From Bradyrhizobium hipponense (GTDB lineage: Bacteria > Pseudomonadota > Alphaproteobacteria > Rhizobiales > Xanthobacteraceae), in contig NZ_VSTH01000060.1 in NCBI RefSeq assembly GCF_008123965.1, positions 1 to 64,000 of the forward strand: a stretch of DNA of 64,000 nucleotides, read 5' to 3'. Numbering within the stretch: position 1 is the first letter of the stretch; each line of letters starts with the position of its first letter. Of the stretch, positions 6,313 through 15,739 are shown one piece after another. Position numbers and translations under genes: made by a program. The notes beneath the pieces were generated by a model that saw only the letters and a list, made by a program, of their open reading frames with translations, searched no databases and was not told where the DNA came from.

Positions 6313-9180
6313 TTACGCCACCTGACGGACCGCGTTGAGCCGCTCGATCGTGTGGTTGACTTCGCTCGCGGGGCACGGCCTGCCGAAATAATATCCCTGC
6401 ACCGCGGTACAGCCGCATTCACGCACGAAGTCGAGCTGCTCGATCGTCTCCACGCCTTCCGCCGTGGTCTCGACGCCGAGCACCGAGCCGAGGCTCGCGA
6501 TGGTGCGGACGATGGCGATGCTTTCCGGGCTTTCGCCGAGCGTGCCGACGAAGGAGCGGTCGATCTTGATGCGGTCGAACGGGAATTTGCGCAAATAGCT
6601 GAGCGAGGAATAGCCGACGCCGAAATCGTCGAGGCTGACGCGCACTCCGAGCGAACGGAGCTGGTGCAGGATCGCGATCGTCGCCTCGCTGTCGTCGAGC
6701 AGCGCCGTCTCGGTGACCTCGAGTTCGAGCCGCTGCGGCGGCAGGCCGGCCTCGGCGAGTGCGCTCGTGACCATCGCCACCAGCCCACGCGAGCGAAATT
6801 GCACCGGAGACAGGTTAACCGCGATGGTGACGTCGGGCCATGACGCCGCGGTCGCGCAGGCGGTGCGCAGTACCCATTCGCCGATCGGAACGATCAGGCC
6901 GGTCTCCTCGGCGATCGGAATGAACTCGGCCGGCGAGACCAGGCCGCGCGAGGGATGTTTCCAGCGCAGCAGCGCCTCGAAGCCGGTGAGCTCGGACGTG
7001 TTGAGCCGCACCTGCGGCTGGAACACAAGATGAAATTCGCTGGCCTCCAGCGCGCCGCGCAGATCGTGTTCCAGCGCGTGCCGGCTGCGCGCCTCTTCCT
7101 CCATTTCGGGCTCGAACAGCTGAAACGCGCCGCGGCCCTTGGCCTTGGCCTGGTACAGCGCGAGATCGGCGCATTTCATCAGCTCGTCGGCGTCGAGCCC
7201 GTGGTCGGGCGCGACCGCGATGCCGACGGAGACGCCGATATGGATCGACTGGCTCTCCAGCGGCGGCGGTCGACCGATGATCTCGATCAGCCGGCGCGCG
7301 AGCCGCTCGGCCGATTGCGGCTGCGGACCGCGCTGGAGGACGGCGAACTCGTCGCCGCCGAGGCGCGCGACCGTGTCGTGCTCGCCGACATTCTCCCTCA
7401 ACCGCGCCGCGACCCAGCGCAGCAGCCGGTCGCCGGCGGCGTGTCCGAGGCGGTCGTTGACGGTCTTGAAATTGTCGAGGTCGAAGCACAGCACGGCCAT
7501 GGCTCCGCCAGCGATCGCGACCTGATTCAGTCCCTCGCCCATTTTCTCGCGGAACAGCGTCCGATTGGGCAGGTCGGTGAGCGAATCGTGCTGCGCCATG
7601 TGCGCGACGCGGGCTTGGGCCTTGTGGCGCTCGGTGACGTCCTCATAGGTGACGACCCAGCCGCCATGCTCCATCCGCTTGTGATTGAGCTTGATGATGC
7701 GACCGTCGCTCAAATGGCGGTGCAGCGTGTGCTCGCCCTCGCGCAGCCGCTCGACATAATCGGCATAGAGCCTGGCACCCGTCATGTCCGGATCGATGCC
7801 AATCTCGCAGCTATGTTCCATGATCTCCCGCATCGAGACGCCGGGCTTCACGATGTCGGGCGAGAGACCATACATCTCGATGTAACGGCGGTTGCAGACG
7901 ATGACGTGCAGGCTCGAATCGAGCATGCACAGGCCCTGGCTCATATTGTTCAGCGCCGCGTCGAAGCGGCGATATTGCTCGCTCAACTCGTCGATTGCGC
8001 GCTCACGCTCGCTGATATCCTCGTAGGTGGCGACGAAGCCGCCATCGGGCAGCGCACAGTAGCGCACCGAAATCACGGTATCGTTCGACATGCTCCGCCG
8101 CATCGGCGACGAGTCCCGGTTCGCAATTCGTGCACTGGCCATTTCCAGGAGTTGTTGCGGACTGTATTCCGAAGAGAACGCCCCGTTCGCCATCGACCGC
8201 TCGATCAGCTCGGCGAGATGCGTGCCGGCCCTGGTCTCCTCCGGCGACAGCCGATAGATCTTGCGATAAGTGGTGTTACAGACGCGAAGGCGCATGTCGC
8301 TGTCGAAAAATGCGAGCCCGTGCGCCATGTTCTCCAGCGCTGCATCGAGGATGAAGTTCTGCTGCCTCAGGGTCTCTTCGTATAGCAGCCGCTCGGTGAC
8401 ATCCTCGTGCACCGTCACCCAGCCGCCGTCGGGGAGAAAACGGGACACCGCCTGCACCATCCGCCCGTCATAGCGCATCACGAGCATGGTTTTCGCCTTC
8501 CTCGCGCGCACGTCTTCCAGCCTCGTCTCGTGGAATTCGTCACCCGACATGCCCGGCATGTTACCCCGCGAGAGCCAGTGATCGATGGCGGCGCTGTGCG
8601 CGACGCCGGGCTTCACGATTTCGGGGTCAAGGTTGTAGAGATTCAGGAAGCGTTCGTTGCAGACGACGAGGCGGCTGCCGGAATCATACATGATGAGGCC
8701 GTGCGACATGTTGGCGAGCGCGTGCTGGCTGCGCTCGGTCTGGAGGCGCAATTCCGCCTCGAGCCGGGCGAGGCGGCTGACGTCGTCGCAGATCGTCATC
8801 CAGCCGCCGCCGGGGAGCGGCTTGAGTTCGAGCGCCATGACGAGGCCGCTTGCAAGCCGCTGCTCGGTCCGGAACGGCTTGCCGGCCGCGATCTGCTTCA
8901 TGCGTCTGGAGTAGAGCGCCTCGATCTCGTCCACCGGGAAGTTGCCGAGCGACGCGCTGTGGGTGAGCACGTCGCGGTAGCTCGTGCCGATCCGCACGAT
9001 CTCGGCCGACATGTTGAACAGGCTCAAATAGCGCTGGTTCACCAGCACGATCCGGTTGTCGGCGTCGTAGACGCAGACGCCCTGCTCCATGTGGTCGAGC
9101 GCAAGCTGGCTCAGCGAGACCAGGGCCTCCGGGCCCCGCTCGCACTGTGCACCAAGCTCGTTGTCGCGGGTCGACGTCAT
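6313..9180 (-). CDS. Four-PAS GGDEF-EAL cyclic-di-GMP protein
   Basis: This 955-residue cytosolic protein has four tandem PAS domains (roughly 22-140, 150-270, 275-395 and 400-520). Each shows the repeating pattern 'GL/GVxxxDxxxRxxVCNxRY...' and ends with a DDVS, EDVTER or EDISER linker. An intact GGDEF domain follows (LTDLPNRTLF, DLDNFKTVND, RLGGDEFAVL), then an intact EAL domain (GFEALLRW, VNLSPVQF, EVTET, LDDFGVGYSSL, KIDRSF, AEGVET, QGYYFG). No transmembrane segment is seen. Both enzymatic halves keep their key residues, so it could be bifunctional or switch under PAS control. The signal sensed is unknown. The stop is 268 bases from the MarR gene. Confidence 0.93.
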   Translation of the reverse strand: MTSTRDNELGAQCERGPEALVSLSQLALDHMEQGVCVYDADNRIVLVNQRYLSLFNMSAEIVRIGTSYRDVLTHSASLGNFPVDEIEALYSRRMKQIAAGKPFRTEQRLASGLVMALELKPLPGGGWMTICDDVSRLARLEAELRLQTERSQHALANMSHGLIMYDSGSRLVVCNERFLNLYNLDPEIVKPGVAHSAAIDHWLSRGNMPGMSGDEFHETRLEDVRARKAKTMLVMRYDGRMVQAVSRFLPDGGWVTVHEDVTERLLYEETLRQQNFILDAALENMAHGLAFFDSDMRLRVCNTTYRKIYRLSPEETRAGTHLAELIERSMANGAFSSEYSPQQLLEMASARIANRDSSPMRRSMSNDTVISVRYCALPDGGFVATYEDISERERAIDELSEQYRRFDAALNNMSQGLCMLDSSLHVIVCNRRYIEMYGLSPDIVKPGVSMREIMEHSCEIGIDPDMTGARLYADYVERLREGEHTLHRHLSDGRIIKLNHKRMEHGGWVVTYEDVTERHKAQARVAHMAQHDSLTDLPNRTLFREKMGEGLNQVAIAGGAMAVLCFDLDNFKTVNDRLGHAAGDRLLRWVAARLRENVGEHDTVARLGGDEFAVLQRGPQPQSAERLARRLIEIIGRPPPLESQSIHIGVSVGIAVAPDHGLDADELMKCADLALYQAKAKGRGAFQLFEPEMEEEARSRHALEHDLRGALEASEFHLVFQPQVRLNTSELTGFEALLRWKHPSRGLVSPAEFIPIAEETGLIVPIGEWVLRTACATAASWPDVTIAVNLSPVQFRSRGLVAMVTSALAEAGLPPQRLELEVTETALLDDSEATIAILHQLRSLGVRVSLDDFGVGYSSLSYLRKFPFDRIKIDRSFVGTLGESPESIAIVRTIASLGSVLGVETTAEGVETIEQLDFVRECGCTAVQGYYFGRPCPASEVNHTIERLNAVRQVA

Positions 9181-9350
9181 GGGATCGGTGGGTCTCGGCG
9201 GGCAATAGACTTAGCGCAACGTCATTCAGATGCCGAGGGTAGCGAAGATGCGGGAAAATTCCCTTAAGCGCAGTAGTTTACGGAGGGTGACCGGCGATGC
9301 GGAGAAGCGTGCATGTTGCGCTTGGTTGAGAGCGTGCAACAATCTCGGCG

Positions 9351-9371
9351 TCGTCCCGGTCTTCGGGACGA
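9351..9371 (-). terminator. Candidate hairpin after the carrier-protein-ligase operon
   Basis: An 8-bp perfect stem (TCGTCCCG at 9351-9358, CGGGACGA at 9364-9371) with a 5-base loop sits 29 bases after the stop of the GNAT-like gene. There is no T-tract on the minus strand, so it may instead be a truncated member of the GTCGTCCCGG intergenic palindrome family that serves as a weak transcript end. Confidence 0.35.
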
Positions 9372-9399
9372 GGGCGAGTGTGCGGGCGCGCGCCTCGGG

Positions 9400-10275
9400 C
9401 TATGGCCCGTACAGCACCAGCTCGGTATCGGTCAGATCGGCCAGCCCCGGGGGATGCGGGCCCTTGAAATATTTGCGGCCGCGCCGCTCGGTGTAGAGGC
9501 CGGCGACGCCGGGGACCGGACCGTTGCCAGCAACGACCACGGCGACCTTGCCGAGCCGGAGCAGCAGGCGGCCGATGCGGCCGGCGCAGGTGGCATATTC
9601 GGCGGCGCTACGGCAATAGATCAGCTGCATCGCCGGCGGGGCAATGATGCCGCGGCGGATACGCACCGGTTGCAAGATGAAGGGGAAGGTACCCTGCTGC
9701 GTACGGCAGACCAGAGTGAGGCAATTGTAGCGCGCATGCCGCGTCAGCAGTTCCGTCTCGGCCTCGGAGAGCCCTTCGACCTGCTTGGCGTGTTGCGAGA
9801 TCACCTCAATCTTGCTCCAGCGCGGCGCGCGCGACAGCGCCGGCACCGAGAAGAACATGCCGCGGCTATAGGTGCGAAAGCCCTGCGTTTCGATGATCGG
9901 CCACGTCCACGGCGCCGGGCTGATGTTGAGATAGGTCACTTCCTTGTGTCGCTGCGCGATCTTGGTCAGCAGCGGCGCGTAATTGCGGTAGGCCGGTTCG
10001 ACATACCAGCTCGACAGATTGCACTGGATGGTGGTCTTCTCGCCCTCCATCCGCGTCGTGTAGATCAGCAGCAGGACTCCGACCGGAGTGCCGTCATTGT
10101 CGAGCATGTAGCCGAAGCGCGGATAGCCCTCCGGCACGGGCCGGAAGGCCTGCCGACGCAGGCCCTGGATCCAGTAGTTGCGCGAGCGGCCGACGAAGCC
10201 GCGCGTCAGCAGATCCGCGATGGCTTCGACATCGGACTCGATAATCTCGCGGCATCGGACCTTGGTGTGGATCAC
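9400..10275 (-). CDS. GNAT-like acyltransferase-fold protein of the carrier-protein locus
   Basis: This protein of about 291 residues starts with a GNAT-style first strand and helix (VRCREIIESDVEAIADLLTRGF). It continues with further beta/alpha segments (FGYMLDNDGTPVGVLLLIYT, LSSWYVEPAYRNYAPLLTKI, ISPAPWTWPIIETQGF), consistent with an acetyltransferase fold; the C-terminal half is unassigned. The start is set at the GTG at 10275, which avoids overlap with the upstream gene. An ATG at 10332 is possible but lacks a ribosome site and would overlap by 20 bases. It lies 37 bases behind the amino acid:carrier protein ligase and presumably shares its transcript. It may transfer the aminoacyl group from the carrier protein or modify it (inference). 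Confidence 0.65.
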   Translation of the reverse strand: MIHTKVRCREIIESDVEAIADLLTRGFVGRSRNYWIQGLRRQAFRPVPEGYPRFGYMLDNDGTPVGVLLLIYTTRMEGEKTTIQCNLSSWYVEPAYRNYAPLLTKIAQRHKEVTYLNISPAPWTWPIIETQGFRTYSRGMFFSVPALSRAPRWSKIEVISQHAKQVEGLSEAETELLTRHARYNCLTLVCRTQQGTFPFILQPVRIRRGIIAPPAMQLIYCRSAAEYATCAGRIGRLLLRLGKVAVVVAGNGPVPGVAGLYTERRGRKYFKGPHPPGLADLTDTELVLYGP

Positions 10276-10312
10276 GCTCGTCTTGCCCGTGGAAATGAGA
10301 GGCCTCGTTCGG

Positions 10313-11293
10313 TTAGCGCCAGCCTTCGCCATGGGCGTCGGCGGCGACCTGCGGCTGCATGCCCAGGATGTCCCGCACCTTGGCAGGCCACACGGAGAGA
10401 TCGGTGCCGTGCGTGTGGAACATGGCGACCGCGAGCCGGTCCATGCCGAAGGCGACGCAGCCGGTGTGGGCCGGTTCGCCATCGGCGTCCTGGATGCCCC
10501 AGGTCGTGCCGAAATGCTCGCGGTGATAGTTGAAGCTCATGCAGGCGGTCGGCTGCTCTTCCGAGCGCAGCGGAATCAGGAGCTCGAACTTGAGCTGCTG
10601 CTGCTTCTGGCTCACCGCCTTCATCTGGCCGACGCGGCCGAAGAAGGGATCGCTGGCATAGTCGACGCGGAAGGTCAGGCCGAGATCTGTTGCGAGCGCC
10701 TGCGCGCGCACCATCCAGCGCTCGCGGAAATCGGCGACGTCGTCGGGGCTGCCGATGCAGACATATTCGCGCATCCGGAACGATTGCAGCCGGTCGAGAT
10801 GCCTTGACGGCTCGCGGCGGAAGCAATCGGCGGCGACGTCGAAGCGCAGGCCACCCCTGGGCAGCTGGCCACGGCTCGCCGCGATCGGATAGACGGGATA
10901 GCAGGCGGCGGGCGACAGCACGAGATCGGCTGGCGAGAGCGAGGTGGTCCAGTCGCCGCCGGCATCGAAGCGGCTCACCGCGGCGTTGATCTCGCGCTCG
11001 GTGCCGTGCAGGCCGCAGACGCAGCCGAGCAGGTTCGGAAAGCTCTTGAGGTAGCCGGACTTTTCAAGCTGGGCACGGCTCATCACCGGCGGGAAGCGCA
11101 TCACTTCGGTGCCCGCCTCGCGATGCCTGGAGATCAGTGCGGCCAGCCGCTCGACGATTCCCTCATAGAGTGCGGTACGGGCATAGACGCCATCCGAGCC
11201 CATGGGATGAAACAGCGTGTCGGCGAGATGGTCGAGCGAATCGACGGCCTGCGGCGCGGTGTCGGGCGAATTGGGGAGAACAGCAATGTTCAT
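10313..11293 (-). CDS. Amino acid:[carrier protein] ligase (seryl-tRNA synthetase-like)
   Basis: This 326-residue class II aminoacyl-tRNA-synthetase-like enzyme lacks the tRNA-binding arm of SerRS. It shows motif 2 (CFRREPSRHLDRLQSFRMRE) and motif 3 (GCVAFGMDRLAVAMF). Zinc ligands C131, E176 and C279 are present at the exact positions I recall for the B. japonicum glycine:carrier protein ligase. Known members activate Gly or Ala with ATP and load it on the phosphopantetheine arm of a dedicated carrier protein rather than on tRNA. The carrier gene lies at 12936-13208 on the opposite strand, and the flavoprotein gene upstream shares direction. The family call is firm; the Gly preference is inferred from that similarity. 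Confidence 0.9.
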   Translation of the reverse strand: MNIAVLPNSPDTAPQAVDSLDHLADTLFHPMGSDGVYARTALYEGIVERLAALISRHREAGTEVMRFPPVMSRAQLEKSGYLKSFPNLLGCVCGLHGTEREINAAVSRFDAGGDWTTSLSPADLVLSPAACYPVYPIAASRGQLPRGGLRFDVAADCFRREPSRHLDRLQSFRMREYVCIGSPDDVADFRERWMVRAQALATDLGLTFRVDYASDPFFGRVGQMKAVSQKQQQLKFELLIPLRSEEQPTACMSFNYHREHFGTTWGIQDADGEPAHTGCVAFGMDRLAVAMFHTHGTDLSVWPAKVRDILGMQPQVAADAHGEGWR

Positions 11294-11359
11294 GTTCGAC
11301 GTCCTGCTATCTGAAATTATTTTTGTTGGTCTCTAGGGCTGATCGATCTCGAAGGTTTG

Positions 11360-12577
11360 CTAGTCACGAAGACCTGCCGGCACGCCGCTCATCAGCGTCG
11401 ATGTCGCGGCATTGGCCAGAATGCGGTCGTTGTTGATCATGATCGGTGACGACAGCACGTCGCGCAGGTGGCGGCCCATGGTGAACTCGCCGTCGTTGCG
11501 ATAGCCGGAGAGGCCGGCCGTGCGCATCGCATGCATCACGGCTTCGACCGCGAGCTCGGAGGCCTGGACCTTCAGAAGCGTGATCGAAGACTGGAAGTCG
11601 AGCGAGCTCAGCGCGCGTTCGTCATGCTCGTTGCTGGCGAAGGCGTCGAGATTGGCGGCGATCAAGGCACGGAGTTTTGCCAGCGACATCTTCGCTGCGG
11701 TGAAATGCGCGGCTGCAGGCGGCATCTGTCCGCCGGAGCTGCGGGCCGCCTTGCGGACGAAGGCTTGCGCGCGGGTCACGGCCGCAGCCGCGATGCCGGC
11801 CCAGGCCGACGACCAGCACAGATGCGCAAACGGCGTCATGGTCTGGGCGTGGATCTTGTCGTAGGATTCCGGGAAGACCCGATCCGAGGGGCAGTCCACC
11901 TTCAGCTCGAAACCGGTCGAGCAGGTGCCGCGCATGCCGAGCGTTTCCCAGCCCAGCGTGCGCTTCAGTGAATAGTCATCCTTGGCGAGCGCCAGCAGCA
12001 CCTGGTCGGACGCAGAGGCGTCCGTGGCGCGGCGCGCGACGGTGACGAGGCCGTCGGCCTCGGCGCCATAGGAGATCACGGTGGCGTCACGCACCAACGA
12101 AACCGTGTCGCCGGCGTGGTCGACCGCGGCCGCGCTGGCGCGGATGTTGCCGCCGTTCTGGCCTTCGGTGGTGGAGGAGGCGAGCAGCCACTGGTCGCGG
12201 GCGACCCGGCGCATCATGGTTTCCATCCACGGGATGCCATGGCCGTGCCTGACGACGCAGGCGACCTTGGTCTGGTGCATCGCGTAGATCATCGCGGTGG
12301 AGGCGCAGGCGCGTCCGAGCGTGTAGCAGATGTCGGCGACGTCGTGGATCGAAGCGCCAAAGCCGCCGAACTCGACCGGGATCATGACGCCAAGCAGCTT
12401 CTGCTCACGCGCGGCTTCGAATGCCTTGTGGGGAAAGCGGGCGTCGCGATCGACGCCGTCGGCGTCGGCAGCCGCCACGGTGGCGGTACGCGCCGCACGT
12501 TCCACCAGGGACGGGTCCTGCTCGAGAAAGCTCGTCGGCGCGTCATCGACAGTAAGGACCGCTTCACGCACGTTCAT
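11360..12577 (-). CDS. Acyl-CoA dehydrogenase-like flavoprotein (acts on carrier-bound substrate?)
   Basis: This 405-residue protein has the ACAD three-domain layout: a helical N-terminal domain (EQKLLGVMIPVEFGGFGASIHDV), a beta domain (WLLASSTTEGQNGGNIR) and a C-terminal helical domain ending GRHLRDVLSSPIMINNDRI. The usual catalytic Glu of the EGT motif is absent and the C-terminus resembles the 'type 2' ACAD/flavin-monooxygenase-like branch. Oxidation of an aminoacyl or acyl group held on the neighbouring carrier protein is therefore more likely than fatty-acid beta-oxidation (inference). It lies 66 bases upstream of the ligase in the same direction. The ATG at 12577 faces the 358-base divergent promoter region. 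Confidence 0.82.
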   Translation of the reverse strand: MNVREAVLTVDDAPTSFLEQDPSLVERAARTATVAAADADGVDRDARFPHKAFEAAREQKLLGVMIPVEFGGFGASIHDVADICYTLGRACASTAMIYAMHQTKVACVVRHGHGIPWMETMMRRVARDQWLLASSTTEGQNGGNIRASAAAVDHAGDTVSLVRDATVISYGAEADGLVTVARRATDASASDQVLLALAKDDYSLKRTLGWETLGMRGTCSTGFELKVDCPSDRVFPESYDKIHAQTMTPFAHLCWSSAWAGIAAAAVTRAQAFVRKAARSSGGQMPPAAAHFTAAKMSLAKLRALIAANLDAFASNEHDERALSSLDFQSSITLLKVQASELAVEAVMHAMRTAGLSGYRNDGEFTMGRHLRDVLSSPIMINNDRILANAATSTLMSGVPAGLRD

Positions 12578-12935
12578 GCTCGTCCGCCTCCGGTTTGCCG
12601 TTCGAGATCGCCAGCATCATTCGCGATGCAGTCTGGCGATCCTCCGACCATCTTTGCTTGTGAGGTGAGGCTAGGGATTTAATTCAAATTCGTCGATGAA
12701 ATAGAGGGTAAACAAACCGAAATTCCGAACGAACAGTTAAGGCGCGGTTGTCGGCGTCGCCGAAACTCCCGGTATCGCGTTAGCGATTTGGTAGAGGCAT
12801 GAATTTCAGACAAATCTGAGTCATCGTTTACTAAGAAACGCGAAGTAATGCTTGCGCCCATTGCGGGATCGGGCGGCCGTGCCCATCGTAACGGGCAATC
12901 CGGTCCGACCTTGATAGACAGATGGGAATTTGCCG
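12578..12935. promoter_or_regulatory. Divergent promoter region of the carrier-protein locus
   Basis: This 358-base gap between the flavoprotein gene (leftward) and the carrier-protein gene (rightward) is clearly more AT-rich than its surroundings around 12670-12840 and holds no supported gene. A perfect 5-bp inverted repeat, TCAGA-CAAA-TCTGA, lies at 12806-12819. It probably contains both promoters; no sigma-54 type -24/-12 element was found. Confidence 0.45.
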
Positions 12936-13208
12936 ATGCAGGCCTTCGACACCGACGTGCGCAATCGCATCATCAAGCTGGTGAAGGGCATCCTCGAACA
13001 GAATTCGCTCTCCACTGACGTCACGGCGGCAGCCAAGCTCGTCGACGTCGGCCTGACCTCGATGGACATGGTCAATTTGATGCTCGGCGTCGAAGCCGAG
13101 TTCGACTTCACCATTCCCCAGTCAGAGATCACACCGGAGAACTTCCAGTCCGTCGAGACACTGGAGCGGATGGTGACGGCCCAGCTGCAGCCGGCCACGG
13201 CGGCTTAA
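12936..13208 (+). CDS. Acyl/aminoacyl carrier protein
   Basis: This 90-residue acidic carrier protein has the phosphopantetheine-attachment motif VGLTSMDMVNLML, with Ser42 as the attachment residue. The flanking helices are typical of the ACP fold (IIKLVKGILEQN, FDFTIPQSEITPENFQSVETLERMV). It lies divergent from the amino acid:carrier protein ligase operon and is its probable acceptor, as established for the B. japonicum counterparts. An in-frame TTG lies 6 bases upstream, but the ATG at 12936 gives the better family-like N-terminus. It is separate from the housekeeping AcpP, which has DSL rather than TSM around the Ser. Confidence 0.88.
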   Translation: MQAFDTDVRNRIIKLVKGILEQNSLSTDVTAAAKLVDVGLTSMDMVNLMLGVEAEFDFTIPQSEITPENFQSVETLERMVTAQLQPATAA

Positions 13209-13234
13209 TCAAGCACATAGCTGTCTCCCCCAAC

Positions 13235-13355
13235 GTCGTCCCGGCGAAGGCCGGGACCCATTACCCCAGGGAGAAGTTGCGGCGCGAGCTGGCAACCACG
13301 AGTCTTCGCCAAAATACATCCTGTGGTTATAGGTCCCGGCCTTCGCCGGGACGAC
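13235..13355. repeat. Intergenic palindromic repeat, family A copy 1
   Basis: The two 24-base arms (13235-13258 and 13332-13355) are perfect reverse complements, starting GTCGTCCCGG and ending CCGGGACGAC. Each arm also contains its own small hairpin (CCCGGC-GAAG-GCCGGG). The interior carries 'ccccagggag' and 'cttcgcc' blocks shared with copies 2-4. It sits between the carrier-protein gene and mtnP and does not code. Confidence 0.85.
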
Positions 13356-13485
13356 ATTGAATGTGCGGCGAGCGCTTTGCGCCCCCCACAGCACCGCTAT
13401 CCAGCCTCCACCCCCGTTCCAAAACCACCGCAAAACTGGCATAGCTGCTCCACGGGATCGCGCGGCGCGAACGGGTGGAGCAGGC

Positions 13486-14361
<876 letters not shown>

Positions 14362-14378
14362 GGCGAAAGGCAAAGGCG

Positions 14379-15485
14379 ATGAAGGTCGACGGCAAGCATT
14401 TTCGCAGCGTCTGGCGCGAGCGCGACGGCTGGTCGGTCGGCGCGATCGACCAGCGTAGGCTACCGCATGAGTTCGTCGTCGCCCGACTGACCTCGTGCGA
14501 AGACGCCGCCGTCGCGATCCGCGACATGCTGGTGCGCGGCGCGCCGCTGATCGGCGCGACCGCCGCTTACGGCATGGCGCTCGCCATGCGCGAGGACGCT
14601 TCCGATGCCGGCCTGAAGCGCGCCTACGAAACCCTGATCGTGGCGCGGCCGACCGCGATCAATCTGAAATGGGCGCTGAACGAGATGCGCGCGGCGCTCG
14701 CGCCGGTCGAGCCGCTGGAGCGGGCGGAAGCCGCCTACGCGCGCGCCGACGAGATCGCCGAGCAGGATGTCGAGATCAACCGCGGCATCGCCAGCAATGG
14801 CCTTGCGCTGATCGAGGCGATTGCGGCGAAGAAGCCGGGCGAGACGGTCAATTTGCTGACTCATTGCAACGCCGGTTGGCTCGCCACCGTCGACTGGGGC
14901 ACGGCGACGGCGCCGATCTATCTGGCGCATGAGCGCGGCATCAAGATCCACGTCTGGGTCGACGAGACCCGCCCGCGCAACCAGGGCGCTTCGCTCACGG
15001 CGTGGGAACTCGGTCATCACGGCGTGCCGCACACTGTGATTCCGGACAACACGGGTGGGCATCTGATGCAGCACGGCATGGTCGATCTCGCCATCGTCGG
15101 CACCGACCGCGTTGCCGCCAATGGGGACGTCTGCAACAAGATCGGTACGTACCTGAAGGCGCTCGCCGCGCACGACAATAACGTGCCGTTCTACGTCGCG
15201 CTGCCGTCGCCGACGATCGATTTCGCCGTCAGTGACGGCATCCGCGATATCCCCATCGAGCAACGCAGCGGCACGGAAGTCACCGACATGACCGGCCTCA
15301 CCGCCGGCGGCCGGCTGGAGACCGTGCGCATCGTGCCGGAGGGCTCGCCGGTCGCAAACTACGCTTTCGACGTCACGCCGGCGCGACTCGTCACCGGTCT
15401 CATCACCGAGCGCGGCGTGCTGAAGCCCGATCGCGCCTCGCTCGCCGCCGCCTTCCCCGAGCGGATCGCCGCTGCGGCGGAGTAG
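14379..15485 (+). CDS. mtnA: Methylthioribose-1-phosphate isomerase
   Basis: This 368-residue aldose-ketose isomerase converts methylthioribose-1-phosphate to methylthioribulose-1-phosphate. It has the eIF2B-like fold with RGAPLIGATAAYG, HCNAGWLATVDWGTA (catalytic Cys), DETRPRNQGASLTAWEL, IVGTDRVAANGDVCNKIGTY (catalytic Asp) and PSPTIDF. It is co-transcribed with mtnP. The remaining salvage genes (mtnB, mtnC, mtnD) are not in the window. The family is unambiguous. Confidence 0.94.
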   Translation: MKVDGKHFRSVWRERDGWSVGAIDQRRLPHEFVVARLTSCEDAAVAIRDMLVRGAPLIGATAAYGMALAMREDASDAGLKRAYETLIVARPTAINLKWALNEMRAALAPVEPLERAEAAYARADEIAEQDVEINRGIASNGLALIEAIAAKKPGETVNLLTHCNAGWLATVDWGTATAPIYLAHERGIKIHVWVDETRPRNQGASLTAWELGHHGVPHTVIPDNTGGHLMQHGMVDLAIVGTDRVAANGDVCNKIGTYLKALAAHDNNVPFYVALPSPTIDFAVSDGIRDIPIEQRSGTEVTDMTGLTAGGRLETVRIVPEGSPVANYAFDVTPARLVTGLITERGVLKPDRASLAAAFPERIAAAAE

Positions 15486-15513
15486 GTGTTTGACGAAGGA
15501 CGTCGCCCCGATC

Positions 15514-15596
15514 TCGTCATTGCGAGCTCAGCGAAGCAACCCAGAGTCTTTCCACGGCGGGATTCTGGATTGCTTCGCTGTGCTCGCAATGACGAG
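15514..15596. repeat. Intergenic palindromic repeat, family B copy 1
   Basis: The outer arms TCGTCATTGCGAG and CTCGCAATGACGA are followed inward by GCGAAGCAA and GATTGCTTCGC. This is a noncoding foldback element after mtnA. Other copies lie at 35579, 46181 and 49914. Confidence 0.85.
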
Positions 15597-15618
15597 TTCG
15601 TTGATGCGCCCTCTCTAT

Positions 15619-15726
15619 CCCTCACCCTGAGGAGCCGCGCTTGCGCGGCGTCTCGAAGGGCGAGGGCCACGAGCGGGGCCTTTATCCTTCGAGACGCGCG
15701 CAAAGACGCGCTCCTCAGGATGAGGG
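15619..15726. repeat. Intergenic palindromic repeat, family C
   Basis: The arms CCCTCACCCTGAGGAGC at the left and CTCCTCAGGATGAGGG at the right enclose CGTCTCGAAGG and CCTTCGAGACGCGC. It lies directly behind the family B element, between convergent mtnA and the HAD hydrolase gene. This is the only copy in the window. Confidence 0.8.
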
Positions 15727-15739
15727 ACTGACAGTGCAG

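Noticed and set aside
12936..13208. The carrier protein as the housekeeping fatty-acid ACP
   Set aside because: The Ser motif is TSM rather than DSL and the gene is placed opposite an amino acid:carrier protein ligase.
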